Shown one piece after another: positions 1 through 7,200 of a stretch of 9,623 nucleotides of DNA. The stretch comes from UBA6624 sp964343345 [NCBI: uncultured bacterium] (lineage in GTDB: Bacteria > UBP7 > UBA6624), in assembly GCA_964343345.1 (NCBI GenBank), contig CAYFJE010000040.1, positions 1 to 9,623 on the forward strand, given 5' to 3'. Position 1 is the stretch's first letter. Every line of letters begins with the position of its first letter. The position numbers were made by a program, and so were the translations under genes. The notes below the pieces were generated by a model. The model was not told the origin of the DNA, did not search any database, and saw only the letters and a program-made list of their open reading frames with translations.

Positions 1-2
1 AA

Positions 3-410
3 CTGGTTTGTTCCGGCTATGGTGACGAAAGAGATATCACTCGATTAAAAAACTTAGGTGTTAAAGTTTTTCCAAACCACCCAAGCAAAGAGATGGGGAA
101 CCTGATTGGAGCAGTGGATGCTGTAGTCATGGGGAGTGAATGGGAAGGTTACGGATTGCCAGCAGCAGAGGCTCAATATCAAGGAACACCAATTATTGCA
201 CTTCAAAGAGGGGCCTTGGAAGAGGTTGTGGAGAATAACAAAACAGGTTTTTTGGTAAATGATTTTTCGGAAATGAAAAAACGAATTGATTGTATTTTTC
301 GAGATAAAAATCTTTGTCAAGAAATTGTTGCAGCAGGGTTGGAAAAGTCTCAAAATTTTACCTGGGAACAGTCTAGCTTAAAACTTGAAGAATTTCTTAA
401 ATCAGGATAG
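3..410 (+). CDS. Glycosyltransferase, GT-B fold (GT4-like), C-terminal part only
   Basis: About 135 residues of the C-terminal nucleotide-sugar-binding half of a GT-B glycosyltransferase are visible; the reading frame is open to the left edge, so the N-terminal acceptor domain lies outside the window. The segment EGYGLPAAEA carries the E-x7-E pattern typical of GT4 enzymes, where the acidic residues contact the donor sugar nucleotide. It is followed by the usual GTPII...GALEEVV...TGFLV block and an amphipathic C-terminal helix. Family knowledge says such enzymes transfer sugars from nucleotide donors to lipid or glycan acceptors at the cytoplasmic face of the membrane; donor and acceptor cannot be read here. 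An internal ATG at 93 is unlikely to be the start because the family fold continues upstream of it. The gene converges on the NhaC gene and the 3' ends overlap by 9 bp (402-410). Confidence 0.88.
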   Translation: MVCSGYGDERDITRLKNLGVKVFPNHPSKEMGNLIGAVDAVVMGSEWEGYGLPAAEAQYQGTPIIALQRGALEEVVENNKTGFLVNDFSEMKKRIDCIFRDKNLCQEIVAAGLEKSQNFTWEQSSLKLEEFLKSG

Positions 411-1928
411 TTTTGGAGTTTTCCCAAATCTCTTTAAAAAAATCCACATTGCAGATATCGCTAACCCTAAAGAAATCCAAGGAGACCAACCTGCCCAAAT
501 TAAGAAATACCCAAAAAATATCGAGATTCCTGCAACGAACACGGCATAAGGCATTTGTGTTTTCACATGATCAATATGGTTGCTCCCAGAAGCTGTTGAA
601 GAAAGTATCGTTGTGTCTGAAATAGGAGAACAATGATCCCCCCAAACACTTCCCGCTAAAACAGCTGAAATTGAAGAAAGAAAAATAGGGTTTTCTGTTG
701 AAAAATTTCCACTTGAACTTATCAAACTAACGGAAAGAGGTATGACGATTGGCATCAGTATCCCCATTGTCCCAAAAGAAGTTCCTGTAGAAAAAGATAC
801 CGCTGCTGCAAGCAGAAATATTATTGTTGGCAAGGCTCCAAGAGAGATGGAGCTGTCAATTTCAGAAATCAAATAAGAAGCTGTCCCTAACTGGTCACAA
901 ACATCCTTCAGGCTCCAAGCTAAAACAAGAATACAACAAGCATAAAACATGGATTTCAATCCTCTAATCCAGAAATCCATCACCTCCTCTATCTTGAATT
1001 TTGATTGAAAAAGAGCTAAAAGTATTGCTATAAAAGAACCAACGACAGAAGCCCAGAGCAAAGAAACAAAAGGGTCTCCTTGGGAAATTATTATCGCCAT
1101 ACTTTCGTTTTTCTCAGGACTTTTCCCAGTCTCCCACAATCCCCAGAGTGTTGTTGTAACGACTCCTAGTATGGGTAGAAGTGCTGGCCAAATTTCAGAT
1201 TTTTCTTCATTCAAGCTATCTATACTTGAGTTTTTAGATCTTTTGAGAGATTTTTTTTCCGCCTCAAGCATAGGTCCGTAATCAAGACCTGTCTTCGCAA
1301 CAAAAAAGACAAAAATTAATGCCAGTATGGGATAAAACCTATAAGGTAAAGAGTCTATAAAAAGTGAATAACCATTTGCATCTATCCCTAAATCATTCAC
1401 TGAATCCTGAATTAAACCAATCTCAAAACCAATCCATGAAGAAATAAGAGCTATAGATGCTATTGGAGCTGATGTTGAATCAACAATATATGCTAATTTT
1501 TCTCTTGATATTTTGTATTTATCAACTATTCCTCGCATGGTTGTTCCAACCAAAAGTGCATTTGCGTAATCGTCAAAAAATACCACCATTCCTGCAAGCC
1601 ATGTTTTGACTTGTATTGATTCTCTAGTTTGTTTTTTCGCTGTTATTGAATTAATCAATCTTTGAGCAAAACCTGAATTAACAATAATTGAAACAACTCC
1701 ACCTAAAAACATAGTGAAAAGAAGAACATTGACATTATCTCGATTGCTTAAAGTAGGAACAATAAAATCATCAAAAGCTTGAAAAAAAGAATAAGAACTT
1801 CCTTCTTGAACAAGCACAGTCCCAAGAAAAATTCCAGCAAAAAGGGAAAGCAAAACCCGTTTTGAAATAATTGCTAAAAATATCGCAACTAAAGGAGGAA
1901 GGACCGAAACAAAACTACCCTCTTGCAT
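402..1928 (-). CDS. NhaC-family Na+/H+ antiporter
   Basis: A 508-residue, strongly hydrophobic protein with about ten or more membrane segments, probably an inner-membrane antiporter exchanging Na+ for H+. Family signatures are clear: FFDDYANALLVG (about 117-128) followed by TTMR and KISREKLAYIVDSTSAPIAS (139-158), the glycine/serine-rich STGTSFGTMG (380-389), and near the C-terminus GDHCSPISDTTILSST (430-445) then NHIDHVKTQMPY. The length fits the family (roughly 450-530). A charged, lysine/glutamate-rich loop lies at about 222-246. The ATG start at 1928 lies inside the end of ppdK, giving a 14-bp overlap, so NhaC is the last gene of the cluster and probably translationally coupled to ppdK. 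No Shine-Dalgarno motif is obvious before the ATG. Related family members can exchange other substrates (e.g. malate/lactate or amino acids), so ion specificity is inferred, not proven. Confidence 0.9.
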   Translation of the reverse strand: MQEGSFVSVLPPLVAIFLAIISKRVLLSLFAGIFLGTVLVQEGSSYSFFQAFDDFIVPTLSNRDNVNVLLFTMFLGGVVSIIVNSGFAQRLINSITAKKQTRESIQVKTWLAGMVVFFDDYANALLVGTTMRGIVDKYKISREKLAYIVDSTSAPIASIALISSWIGFEIGLIQDSVNDLGIDANGYSLFIDSLPYRFYPILALIFVFFVAKTGLDYGPMLEAEKKSLKRSKNSSIDSLNEEKSEIWPALLPILGVVTTTLWGLWETGKSPEKNESMAIIISQGDPFVSLLWASVVGSFIAILLALFQSKFKIEEVMDFWIRGLKSMFYACCILVLAWSLKDVCDQLGTASYLISEIDSSISLGALPTIIFLLAAAVSFSTGTSFGTMGILMPIVIPLSVSLISSSGNFSTENPIFLSSISAVLAGSVWGDHCSPISDTTILSSTASGSNHIDHVKTQMPYAVFVAGISIFFGYFLIWAGWSPWISLGLAISAMWIFLKRFGKTPKLS

Positions 1929-4608
1929 CTTTTAATGCTGCCTGAGCGGCTGCAAGCCTTGCAACGGGGACTCTGAAAGGACTACATGAAACATAATTCA
2001 AACCGACTTGATGAAAAAATGTTATTGATTTTGGGTCTCCCCCATGCTCTCCACATACTCCAAGCTTGAGATCCTTTTTAGTTGATCTCCCTTTTTTAGA
2101 AGCCATTTTCACCAACTCTCCAACTCCTGTTAGATCGAGTGACGCAAAAGGGTCTTCATGCAAAATACCGCTTTCGATATAACTTGGAAGAAATGAACTC
2201 GCGTCGTCTCGGGAAAGACCAAATGTGGTTTGTGTTAAGTCATTTGTTCCAAAAGAGAAAAACTCAGCATGTGTTGCAATCTGGTCAGCTGTTAAAGCAG
2301 CTCTTGGAAGCTCAATCATTGTCCCAATCTGATAACCTCCTTTGAAACCTGAATCTTTTGCTGCTTTGTGAATGACTGATTTTTGTCTTTTTAACTCTTC
2401 CATATGCCCCACAAGCGGCACCATAATTTCAGGAAAAACAGAATGTTTGCTTGATGAAACATTTTTAGCTGCTAAAAACAAGGCCGCTGTCTGCATTTCT
2501 GTAATTTCTGGATAAACAAGCCCCAACCTACAGCCTCTATGGCCAAGCATTGGATTTGCCTCACTTAAGGTTTTGATTCTCCTTTTGATTTCAGCTATTG
2601 ATATTTTCATGATTTTTGACATCTTCTTGACTCCCGCATCGTCATGAGGTAAGAATTCGTGTAAAGGAGGGTCGAGAAGCCTGACCGTGACAGGTTTACC
2701 ATCCATTACTCTAAAAATTTTTTCAAAATCCTCTTGTTGTAATGGAAGTAGTTTTTTTAAAGCTTTATCTCTTGATTTTTTTGTTTTCGCTAAAATCATT
2801 TCTCGAACAATATCAATTCTCTCTCCTTCAAAAAACATATGTTCAGTTCTGCACAAACCAATTCCCTCTGCCCCGAAAGCAATTGCTTTTCTTGCTTGGT
2901 CTGGTTGGTCTGCATTCGTTCTTATCTTTAGTTTTCTAAAACCATCTGCCCAATCCATTATTAGAGAATAGTTTTTATAAACTATGGAATCTTCGGGATT
3001 CAGATACCCGTCCAATAAAACATTGAGTATTTCAGAAGATCTTGTTGGAATTTCGCCATCTATAATTTGTCCTGTTGTTCCATCTAGGGATATGAAATTC
3101 CCTTCTCGTAAAACTCTTCCGCCGAAAACCAAAATCTTTTTTGAAAGGTCTATTCGAGCAGTTTGACAACCAACAACACAAACTTTCCCCATCTGTCTTC
3201 CAACTAATGCTGCATGGCTAGTCATCCCTCCTCTTGAAGTTAAAATTCCTCTTGCTGCAGCCATGCCTCTAATATCTTCTGGACTTGTTTCGGGTCTAAC
3301 CAAAACAACAGGTTCTCCACGCCTTGCAAAATCTTCCGCCGCTTTTGCTGAAAAAACAATACGCCCAGTTGCAGCCCCTGGCCCCGCAGGCAAACCACGA
3401 CCTAGAAACCGTCCCCCTCTGATTGCATTTTGTTTTTCTAAAGGGTCGAAAAGTGGTTGGAGTAAATGCCCTAAATGTTCTGGGTCTATTGATAAAAGAG
3501 CATCCTCTTTTGTCATTATTCCTTCGTTAACTAAATCTACCGCTATTTGAACAGCAGCAAAACCAGTTCTTTTTCCTGTTCTACATTGAAGCATCCATAA
3601 TTTTTTATCCTGAACAGTGAACTCAAGATCCTGCATTTCTCTATAATGTTTTTCAAGACTCAAACAAACATCGACAAGGTCGGAATAGGCTTTTGGAAAG
3701 ACTTTCTCCATCTTCTCTATAGATGAAGGTGTTCTGATTCCAGCAACTACATCTTCTCCCTGAGCATTTACTAAAAATTCTCCATAAACGTTTCCTGATC
3801 CCGTTGCAGGGTTTCGAGTAAATGCAACACCGGTGCCCGAATCATTGTTCAAATTTCCAAACACCATTGCTTGGACATTTACAGCGGTGCCCATTTCATA
3901 ACTAATCCCATTAAGTCTTCGATAAACAACTGCTCTTTCATTCTCCCAACTCTTAAAAACAGCACTAATTGCCCCCCACAACTGATCTTCAGGGGTGTCA
4001 GGTATAGGCTTGCCATAATTTTCAGCAATTTTTTTATACTGAGAACAGATTTTTTTCAAATCATTCGCATCAAGATCAGTATCTTCTTTTACCTTCTTTG
4101 CTCTTTTATAGGAGTCGAAATGATCATTAAAAGGGTCTCTCCCATTTTTATCTCGAATGTTTAAAACAACATCACCATACATTTGAATGAATCTTCTGTA
4201 GGCATCCCATGGGAATCTTTTATTGTCTATATTTTTCGTCATCGCCTCCACAATCTCTTGATTCAGGCCTAGATTTAATATTGTGTCCATCATTCCTGGC
4301 ATAGACACCGGAGCACCACTCCTAACAGATATCAAGAGCGGGGCTTTCTTGTTCCCAAAAAACCTCGACACTTCATCTTCAATTTTTTTTATAGACTGAC
4401 TAACTTCTTGCTTTAAACCTTTTGGGTATTTGCCGTCTTTGAGATACTCTAAACACACATTTGTTGGAATCGTGAATCCCGGAGGTACAGGAAAACCCAT
4501 GCGGGCCATTTCGGCAAGGTTTGCCCCCTTCCCACCAAGAAGGTTTTTTTTGAAGGGCCCTTTTTCGCCTTTCGCTCCAAAGAAATGAACATTTTGCATT
4601 TTTTTCAT
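1915..4608 (-). CDS. ppdK: Pyruvate, phosphate dikinase
   Basis: An 897-residue cytosolic enzyme that interconverts pyruvate + ATP + Pi and PEP + AMP + PPi. It has full family length and all three domains. The N-terminal ATP-grasp nucleotide-binding domain begins with LLGGKGANLAEMARMGFPVPPG (split around residues 23-44) and includes SVRSGAPVSMPGMMDT (94-109). The swivelling phosphohistidine domain has GGMTSHAALVGRQMGK (460-475) with catalytic His465 and the adjacent Thr463, which is the residue phosphorylated by PDRP regulators in studied PPDKs. The C-terminal PEP/pyruvate barrel contains GLCRTEHMF (584-592), NPMLGHRGCRLG (685-696), FGTNDLTQTTFGLSRDD (786-802) and the catalytic Cys852 in GVCGEHGGDP. 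Start ATG at 4608; a second ATG three codons later is also possible. It follows the methyltransferase gene by 6 bp and overlaps nhaC by 14 bp. Whether it works in the gluconeogenic or PPi-glycolytic direction cannot be told from sequence. Confidence 0.98.
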   Translation of the reverse strand: MKKMQNVHFFGAKGEKGPFKKNLLGGKGANLAEMARMGFPVPPGFTIPTNVCLEYLKDGKYPKGLKQEVSQSIKKIEDEVSRFFGNKKAPLLISVRSGAPVSMPGMMDTILNLGLNQEIVEAMTKNIDNKRFPWDAYRRFIQMYGDVVLNIRDKNGRDPFNDHFDSYKRAKKVKEDTDLDANDLKKICSQYKKIAENYGKPIPDTPEDQLWGAISAVFKSWENERAVVYRRLNGISYEMGTAVNVQAMVFGNLNNDSGTGVAFTRNPATGSGNVYGEFLVNAQGEDVVAGIRTPSSIEKMEKVFPKAYSDLVDVCLSLEKHYREMQDLEFTVQDKKLWMLQCRTGKRTGFAAVQIAVDLVNEGIMTKEDALLSIDPEHLGHLLQPLFDPLEKQNAIRGGRFLGRGLPAGPGAATGRIVFSAKAAEDFARRGEPVVLVRPETSPEDIRGMAAARGILTSRGGMTSHAALVGRQMGKVCVVGCQTARIDLSKKILVFGGRVLREGNFISLDGTTGQIIDGEIPTRSSEILNVLLDGYLNPEDSIVYKNYSLIMDWADGFRKLKIRTNADQPDQARKAIAFGAEGIGLCRTEHMFFEGERIDIVREMILAKTKKSRDKALKKLLPLQQEDFEKIFRVMDGKPVTVRLLDPPLHEFLPHDDAGVKKMSKIMKISIAEIKRRIKTLSEANPMLGHRGCRLGLVYPEITEMQTAALFLAAKNVSSSKHSVFPEIMVPLVGHMEELKRQKSVIHKAAKDSGFKGGYQIGTMIELPRAALTADQIATHAEFFSFGTNDLTQTTFGLSRDDASSFLPSYIESGILHEDPFASLDLTGVGELVKMASKKGRSTKKDLKLGVCGEHGGDPKSITFFHQVGLNYVSCSPFRVPVARLAAAQAALKDARG

Positions 4609-4614
4609 TCTAAA

Positions 4615-5091
4615 TTAGATGCCTTTTTTTAGAGCTATTGCAATCATTTTTTTAGGAGATTTGAAGTGAGAAAAGCTTAATTTTCTTTTTTTGAAAAAAT
4701 TTAAACACTTTTCAGAATCAATAACAATTAAATAGCCTTTATTTTTCAACACCCTCATCGATTCTTTTAAAAGCAATTCCTTGTCTTTAACGTTTGAAAA
4801 AATTCGAGATGCAAAAACCAACGAACAAGTCTTGTCTCTGATCCCAAGGAAGCAAACATCGCTTAAAAGAGTTGTATGTGTTAAGCCTCTCATTTGCTCC
4901 CTTGTAGCAACCAAAGCACCCTCTCTCCTATCTACACATATTATTTTCCTTTTTACTGAACTTCCTAACATTCTTGAGATAATTCCGTTGCCACAGCCAA
5001 GATCAACAACTGGACCTTCCGGAAGGTTTTCTGGAATCCAGGTTGAAGAAAATTTACTATTTGCCAAGAGTGAAAAAAGCCTCTTTGTCAT
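4615..5091 (-). CDS. Small class I SAM-dependent methyltransferase
   Basis: A minimal Rossmann-fold methyltransferase of 158 residues. SAM-binding motif I is VVDLGCGNG (28-36); the acidic residue after strand beta-2 is in IICVDRREG (50-58); a post-motif region SDVCFLGIRDKTCSLVFAS (77-95) matches strand beta-4; and MRVLKNKGYLIVID (112-125) matches the methyltransferase_11-type beta-5 block. A final strand, KKMIAIALKKG, closes the fold, so the short protein looks complete rather than truncated. The substrate is unknown; similar small enzymes methylate small molecules, quinones or proteins. I chose ATG at 5091; an in-frame TTG at 5109, six codons earlier, has an AGGG about six bases upstream and is a real alternative (164 residues). 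Either start lies inside the end of the protease gene (35 or 53 bp overlap), implying translational coupling. Confidence 0.85.
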   Translation of the reverse strand: MTKRLFSLLANSKFSSTWIPENLPEGPVVDLGCGNGIISRMLGSSVKRKIICVDRREGALVATREQMRGLTHTTLLSDVCFLGIRDKTCSLVFASRIFSNVKDKELLLKESMRVLKNKGYLIVIDSEKCLNFFKKRKLSFSHFKSPKKMIAIALKKGI

Positions 5092-6748
5092 ATCTCTGCA
5101 AAGGACCAAACAAAACCCTATAAAGATCTCCGTTTATTAGATGCAGGACAATCCAGCTAGAACCCCGCCCCCATTCTCCATTGTTGATTGTTCCCCATAT
5201 TTCTGAAATAGATCCATTTATATTAACTTGCGACTCGCTTCCAAAAAAAGAACTGAGAATTTTTAAGTGTGATCCCGTTCCTTCTTTTTGGATCTCCTCT
5301 AATGTTGTTTGTGAAAAATTGAGCAACATCGGAATAGAACAATCGTAAAGGTTCTCTAAAGATTCTTCGTTAACGGTTTCAGGGCTGCTTGTTGCATGTT
5401 TGTTCACAAGTTCTGAAAACAATGACTGGTTGAATTGGAAATAGTCAATATGCTCAAGTAAACAAAAAAAATCTTCTTCTAAAAATGTTTCATTGATCAA
5501 ACCATTTTCGAAAGCCCTTTTGGCAGAAATTAAAGTGCCCCACAAAACAGCTTCATATTCATTAATGATTTCATAATCTTCTTTTGGCCTCGAAGGTAGA
5601 TTTTCACAAATTTCATTCACTGTTAAATGATTTTTTATCTTCATATAAACCACCCTGCTTAAACCTTCAATATTTTCTAAAGATTGCACGCTCGAGAATT
5701 CTCCATTTTTATTTCTGTGTCCAATAATCAAAGCAGCAACCCCTGGTGTTATGTCTTTTAATGCCTGCAACTCTTCCTCGTCTGCTGTATTAATGTTTAT
5801 ACAAGTTTTGTATTTGGGTACAGATTCTTTAAAACCTTCTAGGTTCAAGAAAGGCGGGTCTTCATTTTTTAAAGACTCTTCGATAGTTTTGTTATAAAAA
5901 AAACCTTCGTCAAGAACTTTTGTGTGATATGCGATTGCGATAGCCTCTCTTGCAAAACCCCTGTTCAATAATTTTGAACTCATCTCCTGAATGGATTCTT
6001 CTTTACTTAATATTTGGTCTAGATATTGTTGCTCTATACTTGCTATTCTTGTGGCATCTGATGGATGTGTAGAAAATGCAATATCGATATCACTTGGCTC
6101 TCCATTTGGCCTTAATTGCTGGATCCTGTTAAAAAAAACTGAAGAATAATGTGGGTTATATCCAGCACTCCAAACAAAACGGGCGCCAAAATGATCTGCC
6201 ATAGCTTCGTGTTTCCTTGAATAGTGCAATGACCTCAATGTTGTTAAAAGGTCTACAAAATTAATCAAACTTTGATCCTCATCGCTCATATCCGAAGACA
6301 GAATAAGCCCCAATTGTAAAATTGTTACAGCAATTTGGTCACCTATTGCATCTAACATGTGCCTGTCTGCAGAATGAGCTGCTTCATGTCCCATAATCAT
6401 GACAACTTCATCGGTTGTTTCCGCCCACCTCAACATCCCTGAAAACATAAAAGTTAAACCAGAACCAACATTGATAGCATTCATCTCCTCCCAATCAACA
6501 ACTTCAAACTGGTATCCAATGTCTCGTTTTTCATTGGCATAATGTTCAATCAATGCCCCATGGTGGCTAACATATGCTACGAGATAAGGGTTGTTGCTCA
6601 AAAGGTGAGAATCACGAAAGGCAAAATAGTAATTTTTTGCATTTTTTTCTTCTTGGGCTTCTTTCATCTCTGTAAAAGAGCCTCCGCAACCAAAGAAGGA
6701 GGTGAGGAGAAATAAGGAAATAATTATTTTTTTAACATTGGTATTCAT
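5057..6748 (-). CDS. M48-family metalloprotease lipoprotein with ComEA-type helix-hairpin-helix domain
   Basis: A 563-residue protein that appears to be exported. It opens with a basic, hydrophobic segment ending in a lipobox-like FFGC (Cys21), so it is probably a lipid-anchored periplasmic protein; the -3 position is Phe, not the preferred Leu. The M48 protease core has zinc motif HEAAH (121-125) with catalytic Glu122, a third ligand Glu181 in HEAMADHFGARF, and the family's late block FSTHPSDATRIASIE (225-239). BepA, LoiP and YcaL are studied relatives acting in envelope quality control. Residues about 316-378 match the ComEA/GspK-type helix-hairpin-helix repeat (ININTADEEELQAL...NGEFSSVQSLENIEGLS...KIKNHLTV). 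Residues about 380-563 match nothing I recognise: first mostly helical and acidic, then beta-looking and Gly-rich. ATG at 6748 with a weak AGAAAG upstream. First gene of the cluster, diverging from the VOC gene across 26 bp. Substrate unknown. Confidence 0.88.
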   Translation of the reverse strand: MNTNVKKIIISLFLLTSFFGCGGSFTEMKEAQEEKNAKNYYFAFRDSHLLSNNPYLVAYVSHHGALIEHYANEKRDIGYQFEVVDWEEMNAINVGSGLTFMFSGMLRWAETTDEVVMIMGHEAAHSADRHMLDAIGDQIAVTILQLGLILSSDMSDEDQSLINFVDLLTTLRSLHYSRKHEAMADHFGARFVWSAGYNPHYSSVFFNRIQQLRPNGEPSDIDIAFSTHPSDATRIASIEQQYLDQILSKEESIQEMSSKLLNRGFAREAIAIAYHTKVLDEGFFYNKTIEESLKNEDPPFLNLEGFKESVPKYKTCININTADEEELQALKDITPGVAALIIGHRNKNGEFSSVQSLENIEGLSRVVYMKIKNHLTVNEICENLPSRPKEDYEIINEYEAVLWGTLISAKRAFENGLINETFLEEDFFCLLEHIDYFQFNQSLFSELVNKHATSSPETVNEESLENLYDCSIPMLLNFSQTTLEEIQKEGTGSHLKILSSFFGSESQVNINGSISEIWGTINNGEWGRGSSWIVLHLINGDLYRVLFGPLQRYDKEAFFTLGK

Positions 6749-6767
6749 GTTGCTTTCTAACTATAAT
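6738..6767 (+). promoter_or_regulatory. Putative sigma-70-type promoter for the VOC gene, leaderless geometry
   Basis: A perfect TATAAT at 6762-6767 has a partial -35 match TTGGTA at 6738-6743 with an 18-bp spacer. Only seven bases (6768-6774) separate the -10 box from the ATG at 6775, so a start point at the usual distance would fall at or next to the A of the ATG. No Shine-Dalgarno sequence precedes that ATG. The -35 half lies over the first codons of the divergent protease gene. Visible sequence match only; an AT-rich genome gives chance TATAAT hits. Confidence 0.42.
6760..6765 (-). promoter_or_regulatory. Possible -10 element for the protease-methyltransferase-ppdK-nhaC cluster
   Basis: Read on the minus strand, 6765 to 6760 is TATAGT (5 of 6 matches to the -10 consensus), ending 11 bases before the protease ATG at 6748. 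It overlaps the plus-strand TATAAT, so the segment ACTATAAT reads as a -10-like box on both strands. I see no good -35 at 16-18 bp on this strand, so this would be a weak or extended-type promoter. Confidence 0.25.
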
Positions 6768-6774
6768 CGAACAA

Positions 6775-7200
6775 ATGAGCAAAACTATCCGGCCTTTTCA
6801 TTTGGCTTTTCCGGTCCATGACCTTGAAAAAACAAAAAAATTCTATACCCAAATTTTAGGTTGCAGTATGGGGAGAAGCAGTAAAGGTTGGATTGATTTT
6901 AATTTGTTTGGTCATCAGGTTGTTGCTCATTTAACGGAAAAGAGTGCGGTTGAAGAGGTTTCAAATAATGTAGATGGCAAAAAAGTTCCTGTTAAGCATT
7001 TTGGTGTGATACTTACAATGTCAGAATGGGAAAAACTAGCTTTGAGACTGGAAGGAAAAGGTGTGAATTTCATAATAAAACCGTACATAAGATTCAAAAA
7101 TCTACCTGGCGAACAAGCAACGATGTTTTTCCTAGACCCCTGCGGCAATGCACTTGAATTCAAGGCATTTAAGGATGATTCAGAAATTTTTAGAATCTGA
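6775..7200 (+). CDS. VOC-superfamily (glyoxalase/dioxygenase fold) metalloprotein
   Basis: A 141-residue protein with the two beta-alpha-beta-beta-beta modules of the vicinal oxygen chelate fold. Module one opens with PFHLAFPVHDLEKTKKFYTQ (7-26) and continues GRSSKGWIDFNLFGHQVVAHL; module two opens at KHFGVILTMSEWEKLALRL (74-92) and ends FFLDPCGNALEFKAF (118-132). His9, His75 and Glu128 sit where the superfamily places its divalent metal ligands. The family includes glyoxalase I, extradiol dioxygenases and antibiotic-resistance proteins; this subgroup, with GRSS...FNLFGHQ, is commonly annotated only as 'VOC family' and I cannot assign a substrate. The length matches single-domain members. It is the only complete plus-strand gene in the window, flanked by minus-strand clusters; its stop overlaps the end of the J-like gene by 21 bp. 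Confidence 0.9.
   Translation: MSKTIRPFHLAFPVHDLEKTKKFYTQILGCSMGRSSKGWIDFNLFGHQVVAHLTEKSAVEEVSNNVDGKKVPVKHFGVILTMSEWEKLALRLEGKGVNFIIKPYIRFKNLPGEQATMFFLDPCGNALEFKAFKDDSEIFRI

Noticed and set aside
3263-3550. Plus-strand open frame of 95 codons, with others at 2687-2971 and 3871-4164
   Set aside because: All are antisense to ppdK, which is intact and highly conserved across its whole length; their translations look like reverse-strand shadows.
4781-5140. Plus-strand open frame of 119 codons opposite the methyltransferase
   Set aside because: It lies antisense to a gene with a clear SAM-binding motif, its translation shows no family features, and it straddles the junction of two well-supported minus-strand genes.
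6927-7163. Minus-strand open frame opposite the VOC gene
   Set aside because: Antisense to an intact VOC-fold protein with its metal-ligand residues; no recognisable product.
7177-7200. Bidirectional rho-independent terminator
   Set aside because: The stems are only five base pairs, AT-rich, and no clear T-run follows on either strand, so I keep it only as an observation.
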